Source of the DNA: Castanea sativa
Lineage: Eukaryota; Streptophyta; Magnoliopsida; Fagales; Fagaceae
NCBI RefSeq assembly: GCF_040712315.1
Contig: NC_134021.1
Span: 24,268,501-24,332,500 of the forward strand
DNA: 64,000 nucleotides
Reading direction: 5' to 3'
Shown: positions 39,935 to 50,910 of the stretch, one piece after another
Layout of the letters: each line of letters starts with the position of its first letter
Position numbering within the stretch: position 1 is the first letter of the stretch
Translations under genes and position numbers: made by a program
Notes under the pieces: model-generated
The model's database searches: none
What the model saw: only the letters and a program-made list of their open reading frames with translations
Told to the model about the DNA's origin: nothing

Positions 39935-42000
39935 CTATGATTTTGTCCTACGTTTTTTATGACGATAAATATTCCTTTTCTTTATCCCTTTTGGTACAAT
40001 CGTAATCAAAGCATATAATTGATCTTTTTTGTCTGCAAAATCAGTGGAAAGCCAAATGATATCTTCTTCTACATTAGCTTTGCAATTCCTAAGGTCACAA
40101 AGTTTTTTTTTTTTCAAATCTGCAATTGCTAAGCTTAGAATATTATGGCCTTCTTTCATTTCACATGCCTCATTCACCAATTGAATATATTTTGGACATA
40201 AATCTCGATACCGATCTACATATTCTAGTCAAGTATCCGGCTTAATGTTATGTGTTGTGCAATTTTTTCCGCTTCCATCTTTTGCATCTTTTCTCCACCT
40301 CTTCATGATATATCTATTAGGAATCAACTTGATATCCAATACATCAAGAACTTTCAAACCATGCCTACATAAAATACCAAATGACTCAAACTTTCTGCAA
40401 CTACAACATAAAGTCTCATCTAATGGATTCCACATGACTTCATATTTTCCATATTCATTGAAAGCTCCAACCACATAACTATGTGTTTGACTCACATTGT
40501 GTTCTAGGATGGAAAGTGTCATTACCTCTTCAACTTCTGTCTGAAATAAATCAAACAATGTAGGCGTGTACACTGTTGCTACTTGGTTAAGCATAGGAGA
40601 GCTTTTGAGCTTCAATCTTGAAAATTAATGTCTAGAGTTGTATTCTGCTTCTAACTTCTTATCCCGTTTTTGATTGACAACTCTTTCAAAATGAGTGAAA
40701 AACTCTACTATATTGAGATCCATACGCAAGCAATCCTTCAAGTCAGCATTGAAACTCTCACTAAGCTAGGTTGTCTTCATTCCTGCAATGAAAGTTCTCT
40801 TAACATATGCTTGGGCCCCTTTTTCCTTCAATTTAAATAGACCAATTGGTCATTTATTTTCATGAACATCGTACTTATCCAGCATTTCATTCCAAGCTGT
40901 AAGACTCATCTTTACCATAATACTTATAGATACATGCTAAGAAATCATCGTTAAATTGAGACTCATTTTTGAGTAAATGACCCAAGTGTTTCTCAGCATT
41001 CTACCACATATGCCAACTACACAATGCATGATATGTCTTAGGCATGACTACTTTTATTGTAGCTGACATTGCTGCATCTTGATCTGTGAAAATAGTGATT
41101 GGCTTCTTTTCAGACATTGCTTCTAAGAATGTCTCGAATAACCATACAAAAGATTCAATTGTTTGATCATATAAAAGTGCACCTCCAAATACAATAGTTT
41201 CTCTATGGTGATTGAGACCAAAAAATACTCCAAGTGGCCTTGCATCTCTATTTGTACTATACGTTGTATCAAACGTTATTACATCACCGAAGTGGCTATA
41301 GTCAATGATCATTCTTGCATCGGCCCAAAAGATATTAGTAATCAACTCTTCATAGTCCAATTAAGTAGCAAAATAATATGAAGGATTTTCTTTAAGCTGA
41401 CGACTGAAATATCTTCCCAAGCTAGCAGCTTCCCCATGCTCTATGTCTCTCTGTCGCTTAATGCGTAAGTAGTTTTTATGATCTTGCTTGGTAAAACCAA
41501 CATTATCATATCCACCAACTTGCTTACTAAGAAGCTCATAAGATTGCTTTAATCTTAATCTCGATTCATGTGCCAAATTAATTTCAATAGCATGAGTTAC
41601 AACCACTTTCCGTTGTGATGGCATCATGTGCACAGTTGATGCGAAACGGAGATAGTGGTTATGCTCAGCAATAAATTCATTCACCACATATTTTTTACTA
41701 TCTCGATTAAGTATAATAACCAAACGTGCTTCACAACCACATCTTGTTTCTGCTCGTGGATTCTTTATATTCTGATCTCTCTTGTCTTTGCCTCAAACTC
41801 CCTCCTTCGCGCACACAAGTCTCCTTGAAGTAACCTCTCCAGTCTTTTTACATTTTTTACATACTCTTTTCTAATACTAAAACCAGCCTTTCTGCCATAT
41901 TCATTATAAAAATCATATGCAATCTCATCTGCTTCAAACTCCATCCCTTTAAATGGGGTAGATTCCATGGGCACATTAGAAGGAACATGTAGTCCCATCA
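39935..42000 (-). pseudogene. FAR1/FHY3-like MULE transposase, broken
   Basis: In order on the minus strand: the FAR1 DNA-binding region GMEFEADEIAYDFYNEYGRK (about 41960-41880) and VVNEFIAEHNHYLRFAS (about 41690). Then the MULE catalytic core from 41360: VITFDTTYSTNRDARPLGVF, ITIFTDQDAAMSATI and YHALCSWHMW, carrying the first two catalytic Asp. A SWIM zinc-finger block follows near 40430-40320, LCCSCRKFESFGILCRHGLK. The C-terminal tail lies at 40180-39935. Stops after EIRI, YYFAT and SWHMW and frameshifts between 41000 and 40620 make it inactive. Confidence 0.85.
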
Positions 42001-42230
42001 TTATCCCTAGAAAAAATTGACCATAAAAATGAAAGAGTAGCCAGAGTAAAAATGAAAGAGTCATTGGAAGCAAGGGAAAATTTGGCTGCTGAATGAGCAG
42101 TAGAGTTACGACATCTACTAATCCAACTAAAATTGCAAGAAACAAAAGACATAGCCAAGTCTTGAATGTTAGCAATCAAATGGGAAATAGACCAGGCAGA
42201 ACAGGGATCATTAGTGTGGATAGACTAGGC
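41976..42230 (-). pseudogene. RNase H-domain (RVT_3) fragment inside the MULE
   Basis: The minus strand reads IANIQDLAMSFVSCNFSWIS, then RCRNSTAHSAAKFSLAS. This is the C-terminal pattern of plant RNase H-like (RVT_3) domains. It lies directly before the transposase N-terminal region. It could be a captured host or LINE fragment. Confidence 0.6.
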
Positions 42231-42291
42231 AATCAAATATGCCATATACTAATAAAGATTCAATCTTTATCTCAAAAACATAAAAAAGATA

Positions 42292-42749
42292 CTCCAAGAA
42301 TCATCCAGCCATTATAAAGATTCAATATTTATCTCAAAAGATTAAAAATAAAAGTTTAGATAGACCCTAACTTGCATCCAGCCATCAAAACAACAATATA
42401 AACTCACCAAGACAACAATATAAATGTAGAAAAATGAGATGGACTCCAAGAATCATCCAGCCATTATAAAGATTCAATCTTTATCTCAAAAAATTAAAAA
42501 TAAAAGTTCAGATAGACTCTAACTTGCATCCAGCCATCAAAACAACAATATAAACTCACCAAGACAACAATATAAATGCAGAAAAATGAGATGGACTCCA
42601 AGAATTATCCAGCCATTATAAGGATTCAATCTTTATCTCAAAAAGTTAAAAAAAAAAAAACTCAGATAGACTCTAACTTGCATCCAGCCACCAAAACAAC
42701 AATATAAACTCACCAAGACAACAATATAAATGTAGAAAAATGATCAAAC
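42292..42749. repeat. Three-unit tandem repeat, period 152 bp
   Basis: Units begin CTCCAAGAATCATCCAGCC at 42292, 42444 and 42596 and end with ATATAAATGTAGAAAAATGA. They are about 95% alike by eye and lie close to the right inverted repeat of the MULE. Confidence 0.85.
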
Positions 42750-43134
42750 ATCAAATAAGATAAGCATAAACAAGTTTAACTGATATACCTCTGTTTTGGC
42801 AAGATAGAAACAAGATGTGCTCTGAACTTATTTTTTGAACCAATCTACAAAAAACAGAGATGAGGTTACAAAGATGTGGTTGTTCTCTGAACCTCTGTTT
42901 TGTGCACGTTTGGTTTTCACTTTTCCCTCCTAAAAGGTTTTTTTTTTTTTTTTTTTTTTCCAGTTGCTTTTGTCCGGTTGAGTTAACAGAGATGTGGTTA
43001 CAGAGCCTCTGTTTTGTGCACGGACAAGTTTTCACTTTTCCCCCCTAAAAGGTTTTTTTTGTTTTCTAGTAGCTTTTGTCCAGTTGAGTTAAACAACCCT
43101 CCAGTTTAAGTGTTTAACCACAGTTAAGTGTGTG

Positions 43135-43246
43135 TTTACGTTTTAATTGACATGACAGTATTTTGACCCTTGATAGTTTTCAAAAAAATCCTGTCCGTGA
43201 ACTGGACACTCTCCATTTCAAAGGGAAATGGAGAGGATCCGGATCC
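43135..43246. repeat. Right inverted repeat of the FAR1-type MULE
   Basis: This is the inverse of the left repeat, ending GAGAGGATCCGGATCC at 43246. Confidence 0.88.
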
Positions 43247-43255
43247 CAACTTTCA

Positions 43256-43443
43256 TAGGTAGCAAGATCACGTTGGTGTTGCTCAGTGCTTCCCTCATCG
43301 GGTTTACTCAACGAATGAGTCAAAGTCTCCAGGACTTCTTGTTCGTTCAACACATACTAGATTTTGCGATGCCAAATATTGTAACTTTCACCATCTAGTT
43401 TCTCTCCATTATTGAGGTCAGCAACTATACCTTTGGAAGCCAT
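43256..43443 (-). pseudogene. Copia gag N-terminal part
   Basis: From ATG at 43443 the frame reads MASKGIVADLNNGEKLDGES and YNIWHRKI, then a stop, then LNEQEVLETLTHSLSKPDEG. It breaks off at the MULE insertion and resumes near 36606. Confidence 0.8.
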
Positions 43444-44679
43444 TTCACTTCAAAATTTTACAAATGGGACATTACATACACATTTCAAAAAAATTTGATG
43501 TTCGATCTAAAATAAACTTAGATAATCAACACACATCGCAAGATCAAAAATTCGCTAAGCTTCTTAATCATCTCTTGCACCACTAGTATTTATCACTAAG
43601 CTTGATTTTAATCTATTCGTGCAAAATTATGTATGGGAGATAACACAACTCAACCATATTCCCACTATTCTATATTTCATATTTACAAAAATATGTATTG
43701 AAAAAAAAAATCACCAATTTTATCAATTAATGATTAAGCCAAACATGCTATCACAATTTAAACTCATGAGAACAAATCATATAAGCATGTCATTATTTCA
43801 CTATGAAATAATTATTGCTTTGTTGTGTTATAATATTTAACGTTGTGTAAATATTTTTAATACCATATTTCACTAAGAAATAATAACAGAATTAAATAAT
43901 TAAAAAAGAAAAACATCAATTCCATATCATTAAACATTTCTTAAAATATATGTACACCACCAATAAAGGGCGCATCATCATTAGTAAATTGTAGCAGAAC
44001 TTTAAATCTAAAAATAATGAATCTTCACGATATTTAAATTAGAAAGACCATTCACATGTCATGCTACAGGTTTAAAGGCAATTCCAAAACAAATAACTAA
44101 AACTTTTAAGCCACAAGAAAATTTATGGCCCCACCATCTTATTTTTAGATGCTTTGTAATAAACACACATTCATGTAGGCTGACACGCGCTATACGTTGT
44201 GCTAGAGAGAGTGGGATTTGCTGGAATTGGTTGTCTTCAACCTCTAGCCTTCAAAAATTCTTTAGCAAAAACGGGTTTAAAACAAAAACTTCAAGTGCTT
44301 ATATCTTTTTCATTTCAAATCCATTTTTGACGTACTATATACCGATTTAAAGCTTATAACATGAAGATTCATAATATGAAATCATATTGTACAAATAGAA
44401 ATCATATAAGAGCAGTTTTGTCCTTAAAGTTTCAGTTTTCTAAGTTTTGTTAAACTATATCTCATGGCACACTTAGATATTTGCTACGAAACTTAAGGTA
44501 GATATTAATACATGTAATATAAACAACATATATTAATTTCAAGGCACGAAATGCTCAGAATCAAAACTTGCCATTGAAGGCCATGTGAGGTGCATAGATT
44601 TTCATAGCATATCTCGGAAGCATAAAACGCATTAAGAATTAATCATATATGCCTATGACATCGAGAACAACCTATAAAC
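43444..44679 (-). other. 5' untranslated leader of the copia element
   Basis: 1.2 kb lies between the primer-binding site and the gag ATG. No reading frame with recognisable motifs is seen. Confidence 0.6.
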
Positions 44680-44691
44680 GCTCTGATACCA
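44680..44691 (-). other. Primer-binding site of the copia element
   Basis: On the minus strand TGGTATCAGAGC stands one base after the 5' LTR end CTTACA. It is complementary to the 3' end of initiator tRNA-Met, the usual primer of plant copia elements. Confidence 0.9.
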
Positions 44692-44692
44692 A

Positions 44693-45178
44693 TGTAAGAA
44701 GTAGAGACTTTGCAGCAGAATATAAACAATCGGTTTTTCGGCATACCTCTCTTGGCCTAAACCGACGATCACATAGGAGTTTTGAGATTGTTATACGCTG
44801 TCTAGAGCTAGCCTCCACGCAAACCAGCCATTCAAACACGTTCTAAATTCTAGTTTGTATAACCTACGAACCAAAAACTTTTCTCGACAGTATTGCACAC
44901 TACTAAAGTGATGCAAACATTACCCACAACCTAAGAGCCTTACTACTCTTTGTAAACACTATGAGAAATGTAGAATTCGTTCACCTTCCAATGGGTACCA
45001 CTCTTGGTATTTATATACACACCACTCCATTAATATTGAGTGAGATAGTAAACTTAGTGGGATAGAGTAATGATTCAAATCATTACTCCATAACTCCTGG
45101 ATGTTACAATTATCCTGAGGTATATAGAGGGACATGCCCACTTTAGGTGTCCTTCCATATTCTTTTCAGTTTCTAACA
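44693..45178 (-). repeat. 5' LTR of the copia element
   Basis: On the minus strand it starts TGTTAGAAACTG at 45178 and ends CTTACA at 44693. It pairs with 31315-31800. Confidence 0.9.
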
Positions 45179-45183
45179 GCTAT

Positions 45184-45760
45184 TAAGTCCCATATGTTCC
45201 ACGTGGTCTTTAAATGGTTTGGTTGGCAAACCTTTACTCATGGGATCAGCAATCATTAGCTTAATACTAACATGTTCAATGGACACCTTTTGTTTCTTAA
45301 CATTCTCTCTAACCTTGAGGTACTTTATATTGATATGCTTACTTTGGCTTCCACTTTTATTATTCTTTAGAGAATAAAAACTGTAGCCAAATTGTCACAA
45401 AAAAATCTTTAGGGGTCTCAATATAGAATCTACAATCTTGAGACCTATGATAAAATTTCTTAACCATATGCCTATGTTGTAGCTTCATAGCATGCAACAA
45501 ATTATGCCTTCATGGTAGACGAAGCAACTAGTGTTTGCTTAGTACTTCTCCAAGGTATAGCTCCTCCAGAAAGAATGGAAATATATCCTGAAGAAGACTT
45601 TCTTGTATCTACACACCTAACAAAATCTAAATCTAAATAACCAATCACCTTCAATTGATCAGTATGTCTGTAAGTCAACTTGTAATCTTTGGTACCTTGC
45701 AAGTACCTCATAACCTTTTTTGTAGCTTTCCAATGATCCAAACCAGGGTTACTTTGATAT
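45184..45760 (-). pseudogene. Older copia RNase H region
   Basis: The frame reads MDHWKATKKVMRYLQGTKDY, then GYLDLDFVRCVDTRKSSSGY and VASSTMKA. The usual YSDADF has become YLDLDF, so one acidic position is lost. The end (KGLPTKPFKDHVEHMGLNS) meets the younger copia at 45183. Confidence 0.82.
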
Positions 45761-45914
45761 CAACCTAATAACCCCACTATAAAACCGATATCAGGCCTTG
45801 TGCAGACCTGTGCATACATCAAGCTACTTATCGCAAATGCATACGGTATGTTCTTCATTCACTCTCACACTAATTTATTTTGAGGACATTGATTCTTACT
45901 AAATTTGTCTCCTT

Positions 45915-46526
45915 TCATAATGGTGCTACTGTAGGTGTACAATCTTTCATTCCGAATCTCTTCAATACTTTTTTAACAGTCATAACACTCTTTGTGACAT
46001 CCACATATAGGACTAGGAAAATGTATTTGCTCCCACTGATCTTAAGGTATATACTTTGATCAACAATGTTCTCAACAAATCCATATGATGCGATAACATA
46101 GTGAAACTTTATATACCATTGTTGTGAGGCCTGCTTTAGCCTCTTTAACTTGCAAAACAAATGACTATCTCTATCATCATAAACTCCTTAAGGTTGGACC
46201 ATGTATACTACCTCCTTTAGATCCCTATTCAAGAATGTCATTTTCACATCCATTTGATGTAACTTTAAATCAAAATGAGGTACTAAAGCCATGGTTATTC
46301 TAAATGAATCCTTCTTTGAAACCAAAGAGAAGGTTTCATGGTAATCAATGCCTTCTTTTTGAGTGAAACCCTTGGCTACAAGTCTAGTTTTAGATCGTTC
46401 AATATTACCAGAAGCATTTCTTTTGGTTTTATAAACCCATTTGTCGCCAATAGCTATTGCTTTCTTTGGCAACTCAACGAGATCCCAAACTTGATTTTTC
46501 GCCATAGACTCCATCTCTTCCTTCAT
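45915..46526 (-). pseudogene. Older copia reverse transcriptase with an internal deletion
   Basis: Blocks are MESMAKNQVWDLVELPKKAI, KTRLVAKGFTQKEGIDYHET and QMDVKMTFLNRDL, then CKLKRLKQASQQWYIKF. The active box reads LVLYVDVTKSVMTVKKVLKR: after YVD the sequence jumps to a position normally about 50 residues downstream. The second catalytic Asp and the following helices are missing. Confidence 0.82.
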
Positions 46527-46552
46527 GGCATCATACCAAAGTGTGGAGTTAT

Positions 46553-47971
46553 TGTTAGAATTACTGCCCTAAAATCCTTTTGTATGCTATGTATGACATT
46601 ATGTTCTATGTAATAAACTTGTTTTATTATTATTTAAAATAATGGTAGTATGAATATTTAAATATTATCATATAGTCCTTGAGATGCATAGTATGTGATT
46701 TAGTCACTGAAGATATAAATCACAAGTTTTTTGTAAACTCAAAATCTTAGTTCGTAGTCGGTGATGAAATTTGGCATTTCATTTGCGAAGACTATAACAT
46801 GTCAATTAAGATGATTTGTCTTAATCATGGAAGTGAAGACATTTAGTTGATATGTTAATATATTTTAAGTGTATAAGACATATTGAACTGAACCACTGTG
46901 AGATTTATTATTCTATTAACAACTGTCAAATGAATAATAAATCTCATGACTTTCATTTACATAAACTCTCAATCCTGAGGGAATAGTAAACCCGATTATA
47001 AAATGTAGGTTACTTTAATATATCAGGAGTGAGATATAGACAAACAGTCAAAACCTCAGTATGTTGGGTAAACACATGTAATGTTGAAGAAACACATATT
47101 TTCAAGATGGAATTCATAGTTTCTTTGTAGAAATATAAAATATTCCCTTAATATAAGTTTAATGAGTTTGGTTATTCAGAGTGTTAAGCCTAACCACTTT
47201 AGTAAAGAGTTACTAAAATTTATATTTTATAAAATTAGATTTCATAAAATATATATGAATAACTTAAAGGATTAAAGCAGATACTCAAAGATTAAGATAT
47301 AGTAATCTTCAAAGTGACAGTCATGTATTATGACTTTGTATTACTATGAATATTTTCATGAACGGGTTAAATATTTAATAAAGTCTTGGGATATAATTTA
47401 TTAATAAGGCTTAGAGTGCAATTATATTTATATAATGATATTAAATATAATTAATGGTAACTTTGAGCTTGTCAAGAGTTGACAAATGAGTCCAAAGTCC
47501 ATTAGAGCTAGAACTTTATTTGTCCCTTTTGGTCCCACTCCAAGCCATACACTAAAGCCCAATTAGGCTGGCTCAAAAGGCTAACTTAATTAGATAATCA
47601 GTTATTTATTTAATAAGAGTTATTAAATAAAGTAACTGTCAAGTATAGAAAAAAGACGTATGATTAAAAAGAGAAATATTCAAAGTTTTTCTCAAGTCAC
47701 TTGGTTAGTTTTTTGAACAAATACATATAGAACTGATTGAGAGACCACGCATTTTGGGAAAATTGTGGAATTGAAGTGAAGATTGAAAGTCTTCCCAAGT
47801 TCAATCTTCATTTGTTTTGAATTTTGCTACATCAAGGTACGCCTTCTTGTTCTTTGTTTCTAAAAATCAGTGTTGCATGCTGTCTCACATGAATGAAGTA
47901 GATCTGTTTATATTCCACTGTGTATTTTTGTATGAGATACAAAACTGTATTTTTCATGTGTTTTTCCAACA
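46553..47971. mobile_element. Solo LTR of 1.42 kb inside the older copia
   Basis: The sequence starts TGTTAGAATTACTG and ends TTTTTCCAACA, with the TG...CA borders of an LTR. The flanks are GTTAT (46548-46552) and GTTAC (47972-47976), a 5-bp duplication with one change. There is no coding region. It splits the copia frame between integrase C-terminus and reverse transcriptase. Plus orientation is likely but not certain. Confidence 0.75.
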
Positions 47972-48079
47972 GTTACCATCACTCATGGCTTGAGATTACG
48001 AAGTTAGATCATCTTTAGGCCTGATATTAAAATCAGATTATTGAAGATATATGATATAATCATTAGAAATTGTTGGTTT

Positions 48080-49516
48080 CCTCATTCTTGAGGATCTTCT
48101 TACACATTCTTCTTATCTTGTATTTTTAGAATTCCAATAGTTGGTTTAATATAAGCTTGTTCTTGATGGGTTGGTTGCTCCTCAAGGATATCATTTAAAG
48201 GTAGTCCAATAGAATCTTTTGCCTCCTCAAATTCTATCATTATAGGAAAAACACTCCCACTAAGCTCGAAGTCAGAAAGAAATTTAGCATTTTTAGCCTC
48301 AACTATTCTTGGATTGTGAGAAGGACAATAAAACCTAAACCCTTTGAAGTTTACTGCATAGCTAAGAAAATATCCGCTAGTTGTCCTTAGGTCTAGTTTC
48401 TTTATATGTGGATAATAAATCCTTACTATAACTAAACAACCCCATATGTACAAATGATTTAAACTAGGTTTCCATCCATGCTATAATTCAAAAGGTTGTT
48501 TTGAACCCTGTTTAAGATATACACAGCAATTTTAAGGCTTTACTCCATAAGGATAAATGAAGATCAAAGTTACTGATCATACTCCTTACCATATCCATTA
48601 GCGTACAATTCCTCCTTTCAGAAATACCATTTTGTTGTGGTTTACTTGGCATTGTGTATTGAGCAATGATGCCCTCTTCCTCAAGGAACTTAGCAAATGG
48701 ACCTGGCATTTGTCCCTTTTCCGTGTACCTGCCATAATAGTCCTCATCTCTATTTGATCTAATTATTTTAATTTTATTTTCTCTTTGTTTCTTTACTTCT
48801 ACCTTATAGGTTTTGAAAGCATCTAGTGCCTCACCCTTATTATATAGAAGATAGAGATACATATATCTTGTATGGTTTACAATGAATGAGATAAAATATC
48901 TCTGACCATTTAGGCAAGGAGTAGCAAATGGTCCACATATATCAGTATGTATGATTTCAAGAATTTTAGAGCTCCTCTTGGCACCCTTTGTGGTTTTATT
49001 GGTCTGCTTACCCTTAATGCAGTCCACACAAGTACCAAAATCAGTAAAGTCAAGAGTTTTTAAAACTCCCTCTTTCACCAATCTTTCAATTCTTTCTATG
49101 GAGATATGTCCCAATCTCCTATGCCATAGCATAGAGAAATTCTTATTAACCAAGCTCTGCTTTATACCAATATTAACATGCATATTTAAATAATTGCATT
49201 TAAAATTGGTGTCAGTATCAATTTTAAATAAATTTTCAGCTAAGGTTCCACCACCAACATGAACTTTATTTTTAAAAATACTTAAAATTGAGTTATCAAA
49301 TAAGAATCCATAACCAACAAAAACAAGTTTGGAAATGGAAATTAAGTTTTTGGAAAATGAAGGTACATAGAAAATTTTATTCAAATCTAATACATATCTA
49401 GTTTTTAAAATCAAATGAAAAGTGCCAACTCCCTCAACTTTTGAACAAATCCAATTTCCTGAATAGATGCATTGTTCATTTCCTTTCGGCTTCCTTAGAT
49501 TCAAAAAACCCTGCAT
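48080..49516 (-). pseudogene. Older copia integrase region
   Basis: The pre-integrase zinc motif is LWHRRLGHISIERIERLVKE with CVDCIKGK. The catalytic core is EIIHTDICGPFATPCLNGQR, IIRSNRDEDYYGRYTEKGQM and TMPSKPQQNGISERRNCTLM. The C-terminal part (48453-48100) reads GYFLSYAVNFKGFRFYCPSH. Upstream at 49516 is the protease-linked segment. Stops occur near 48500 and 48100. Confidence 0.87.
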
Positions 49517-50371
49517 GGAGTTGACAATGTGAATTGTGGAGCTAAAGTCAACCCACCATGTATTATTTGGAGCTTCAAGAAAAAAGATTCATGGCACACT
49601 AATGATATGAGATTTCCTTTCTTTTCGAGCCATTTCTTGTACTTTAGGCAGTCTTTCTTCATATGCCCTTCTTTCTTGTAGAAAAAACACTTAGTTTTGT
49701 TTTTATTATCATTATTTTTTACGTTATTTTTCTTCACTTGCAAGGCATTCTTGCCCTTCGTAGCATGTCCTTTAACATTAGTGGCCAAAGTAGCACTTTC
49801 AACTTTCTCATGTTTTAATCTCTCATCCTCTTGAACACACATAGTTAAAAGTTCATTTACTGACCATTTATTTATTTTAAGTGTTATAAAATATTTTGAA
49901 AGGACCAAATTTAGAGGGGAGAGAATTCAGTATGAAATGGACAAGAAATGACTTAAATATCTCAACGTCTAGGGACTTAAGTTGAGCAACCATGCCCCAC
50001 ATTTCCATAATGTGCTCACGCACATTCTTAGAATAGTCAAAAGTTTAACTTGAAAACCTTCTCATCAAGATGCTTGACAAAGCCTTATCGGATCTTATGA
50101 ACTGTTCTTCAATGGCTTTCATAAAATCCTTAACCTTATTACACTCAGGGATAGAACCCCTAATGTTTTTATTCATATGGGATTTTATGAACATTAAACT
50201 TAAGCGATTAGATCACTCCCACCGTTCATAGTCAAGTTTATCATTTGGTGCACTTGATTCCATGGGAACGGGTGGTTCATCCACACAGAGCGCCAAATCA
50301 AGATCCATGAATCCTAATGAAAATATGACACTTTCTTTCCTGTCATTATAGTCGTTACCAATAACATTGGA
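49501..50371 (-). pseudogene. Older copia gag region
   Basis: A start at about 50371 gives MNSNVIGNDYNDRKESVIFS, then YERWERSNRLSLMFIKSHMN. The zinc knuckle CFFYKKEGHMKKDC lies near 49690. Several stops interrupt the frame. Confidence 0.8.
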
Positions 50372-50700
50372 ATTCATGAAGAATGAGGTATATAAGTAGT
50401 AGGAATTGCTACAATAACCAAGAAAAAATAAACTTTAATGCTATGAAATATAAACCTTAATTCTAAATCAACCAATGTCGATTTAGTAGTAAATTCTAAC
50501 CTTCCTATGGATAGAGGTGCATCACACATGAATTTACTAAAATACTTTATTAATAAGACTAGTAAATATAAATAATAAGAATAAAATTTTTCATACCTTT
50601 AGGCTAGGAAAATTATATTCTTAATGCTTAATTCACCGTCTTATTCCAATTAAATCATAAAAATAATAACCTCCCAATGGCGCCAAGTTTTTGTTTTTCA

Positions 50701-50910
50701 CGAATTAATTACAATTTAGATGTCTTTATTCTTAATGAAGTATAATAAAAATTAACTTGATATGATTATCATTACGGCTTAAGATGCTATGGCTATTCTC
50801 AAGTCATTTCAATATTCACCTCCTTCAAATGACATCATAAAGATAAACTAAACGTTATATTGATCATCTCAATTAAAATAAACCATAAAATGATATTTAA
50901 AGACAAGATT
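50701..50910. other. Junction sequence between the older copia and the LINE
   Basis: A+T-rich sequence that should belong to the 5' LTR of the older copia. No copy of it was found near 30.5-30.9 kb, so this stays unproven. Confidence 0.3.

Larger units (their letters stand above)
36616..43246 (-). mobile_element. FAR1-type MULE nested in the copia gag region
   Basis: Inverted repeats of about 110 bp start GGATCCGGATC...CTCTCCATTTCC at both ends and differ by a 6-base insertion and a few substitutions. The flanks are CAATTTTCA (36607-36615) and CAACTTTCA (43247-43255), a 9-bp duplication with one change. The minus strand carries FAR1/FHY3-like transposase pieces. The close match of the inverted ends suggests this is younger than its copia host. 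Confidence 0.9.
31315..45178 (-). mobile_element. Ty1-copia retrotransposon with both LTRs, host to a FAR1-type MULE
   Basis: LTRs of 486 bp lie at 31315-31800 and 44693-45178. A perfect 5-bp duplication GCTAT flanks the element (31310-31314 and 45179-45183). A primer-binding site adjoins the 5' LTR and a purine tract precedes the 3' LTR. Coding order on the minus strand is gag, protease, integrase, reverse transcriptase, RNase H, as in copia. Without the inserted MULE the element would be about 7.2 kb. By eye the LTRs differ at 25-30 of the first 195 positions, so the insertion is old. Stops break all reading frames. Confidence 0.92.
45184..50700 (-). mobile_element. Older Ty1-copia element, 5' and central part
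   Basis: Minus-strand order is gag near 50371, zinc knuckle, integrase, reverse transcriptase and RNase H, then the C-terminus that continues at 31314. A 1.4-kb LTR insertion separates integrase from reverse transcriptase. TTGGCGCCATTGG near 50693 stands where a primer-binding site might be, but it does not match initiator tRNA-Met, and no LTR pair was found. Confidence 0.8.

Noticed and set aside
50680..50700. TTGGCGCCATTGG as the primer-binding site of the older copia
   Set aside because: It sits in a plausible place but does not match initiator tRNA-Met, and no LTR pair supports it, so it is not called.
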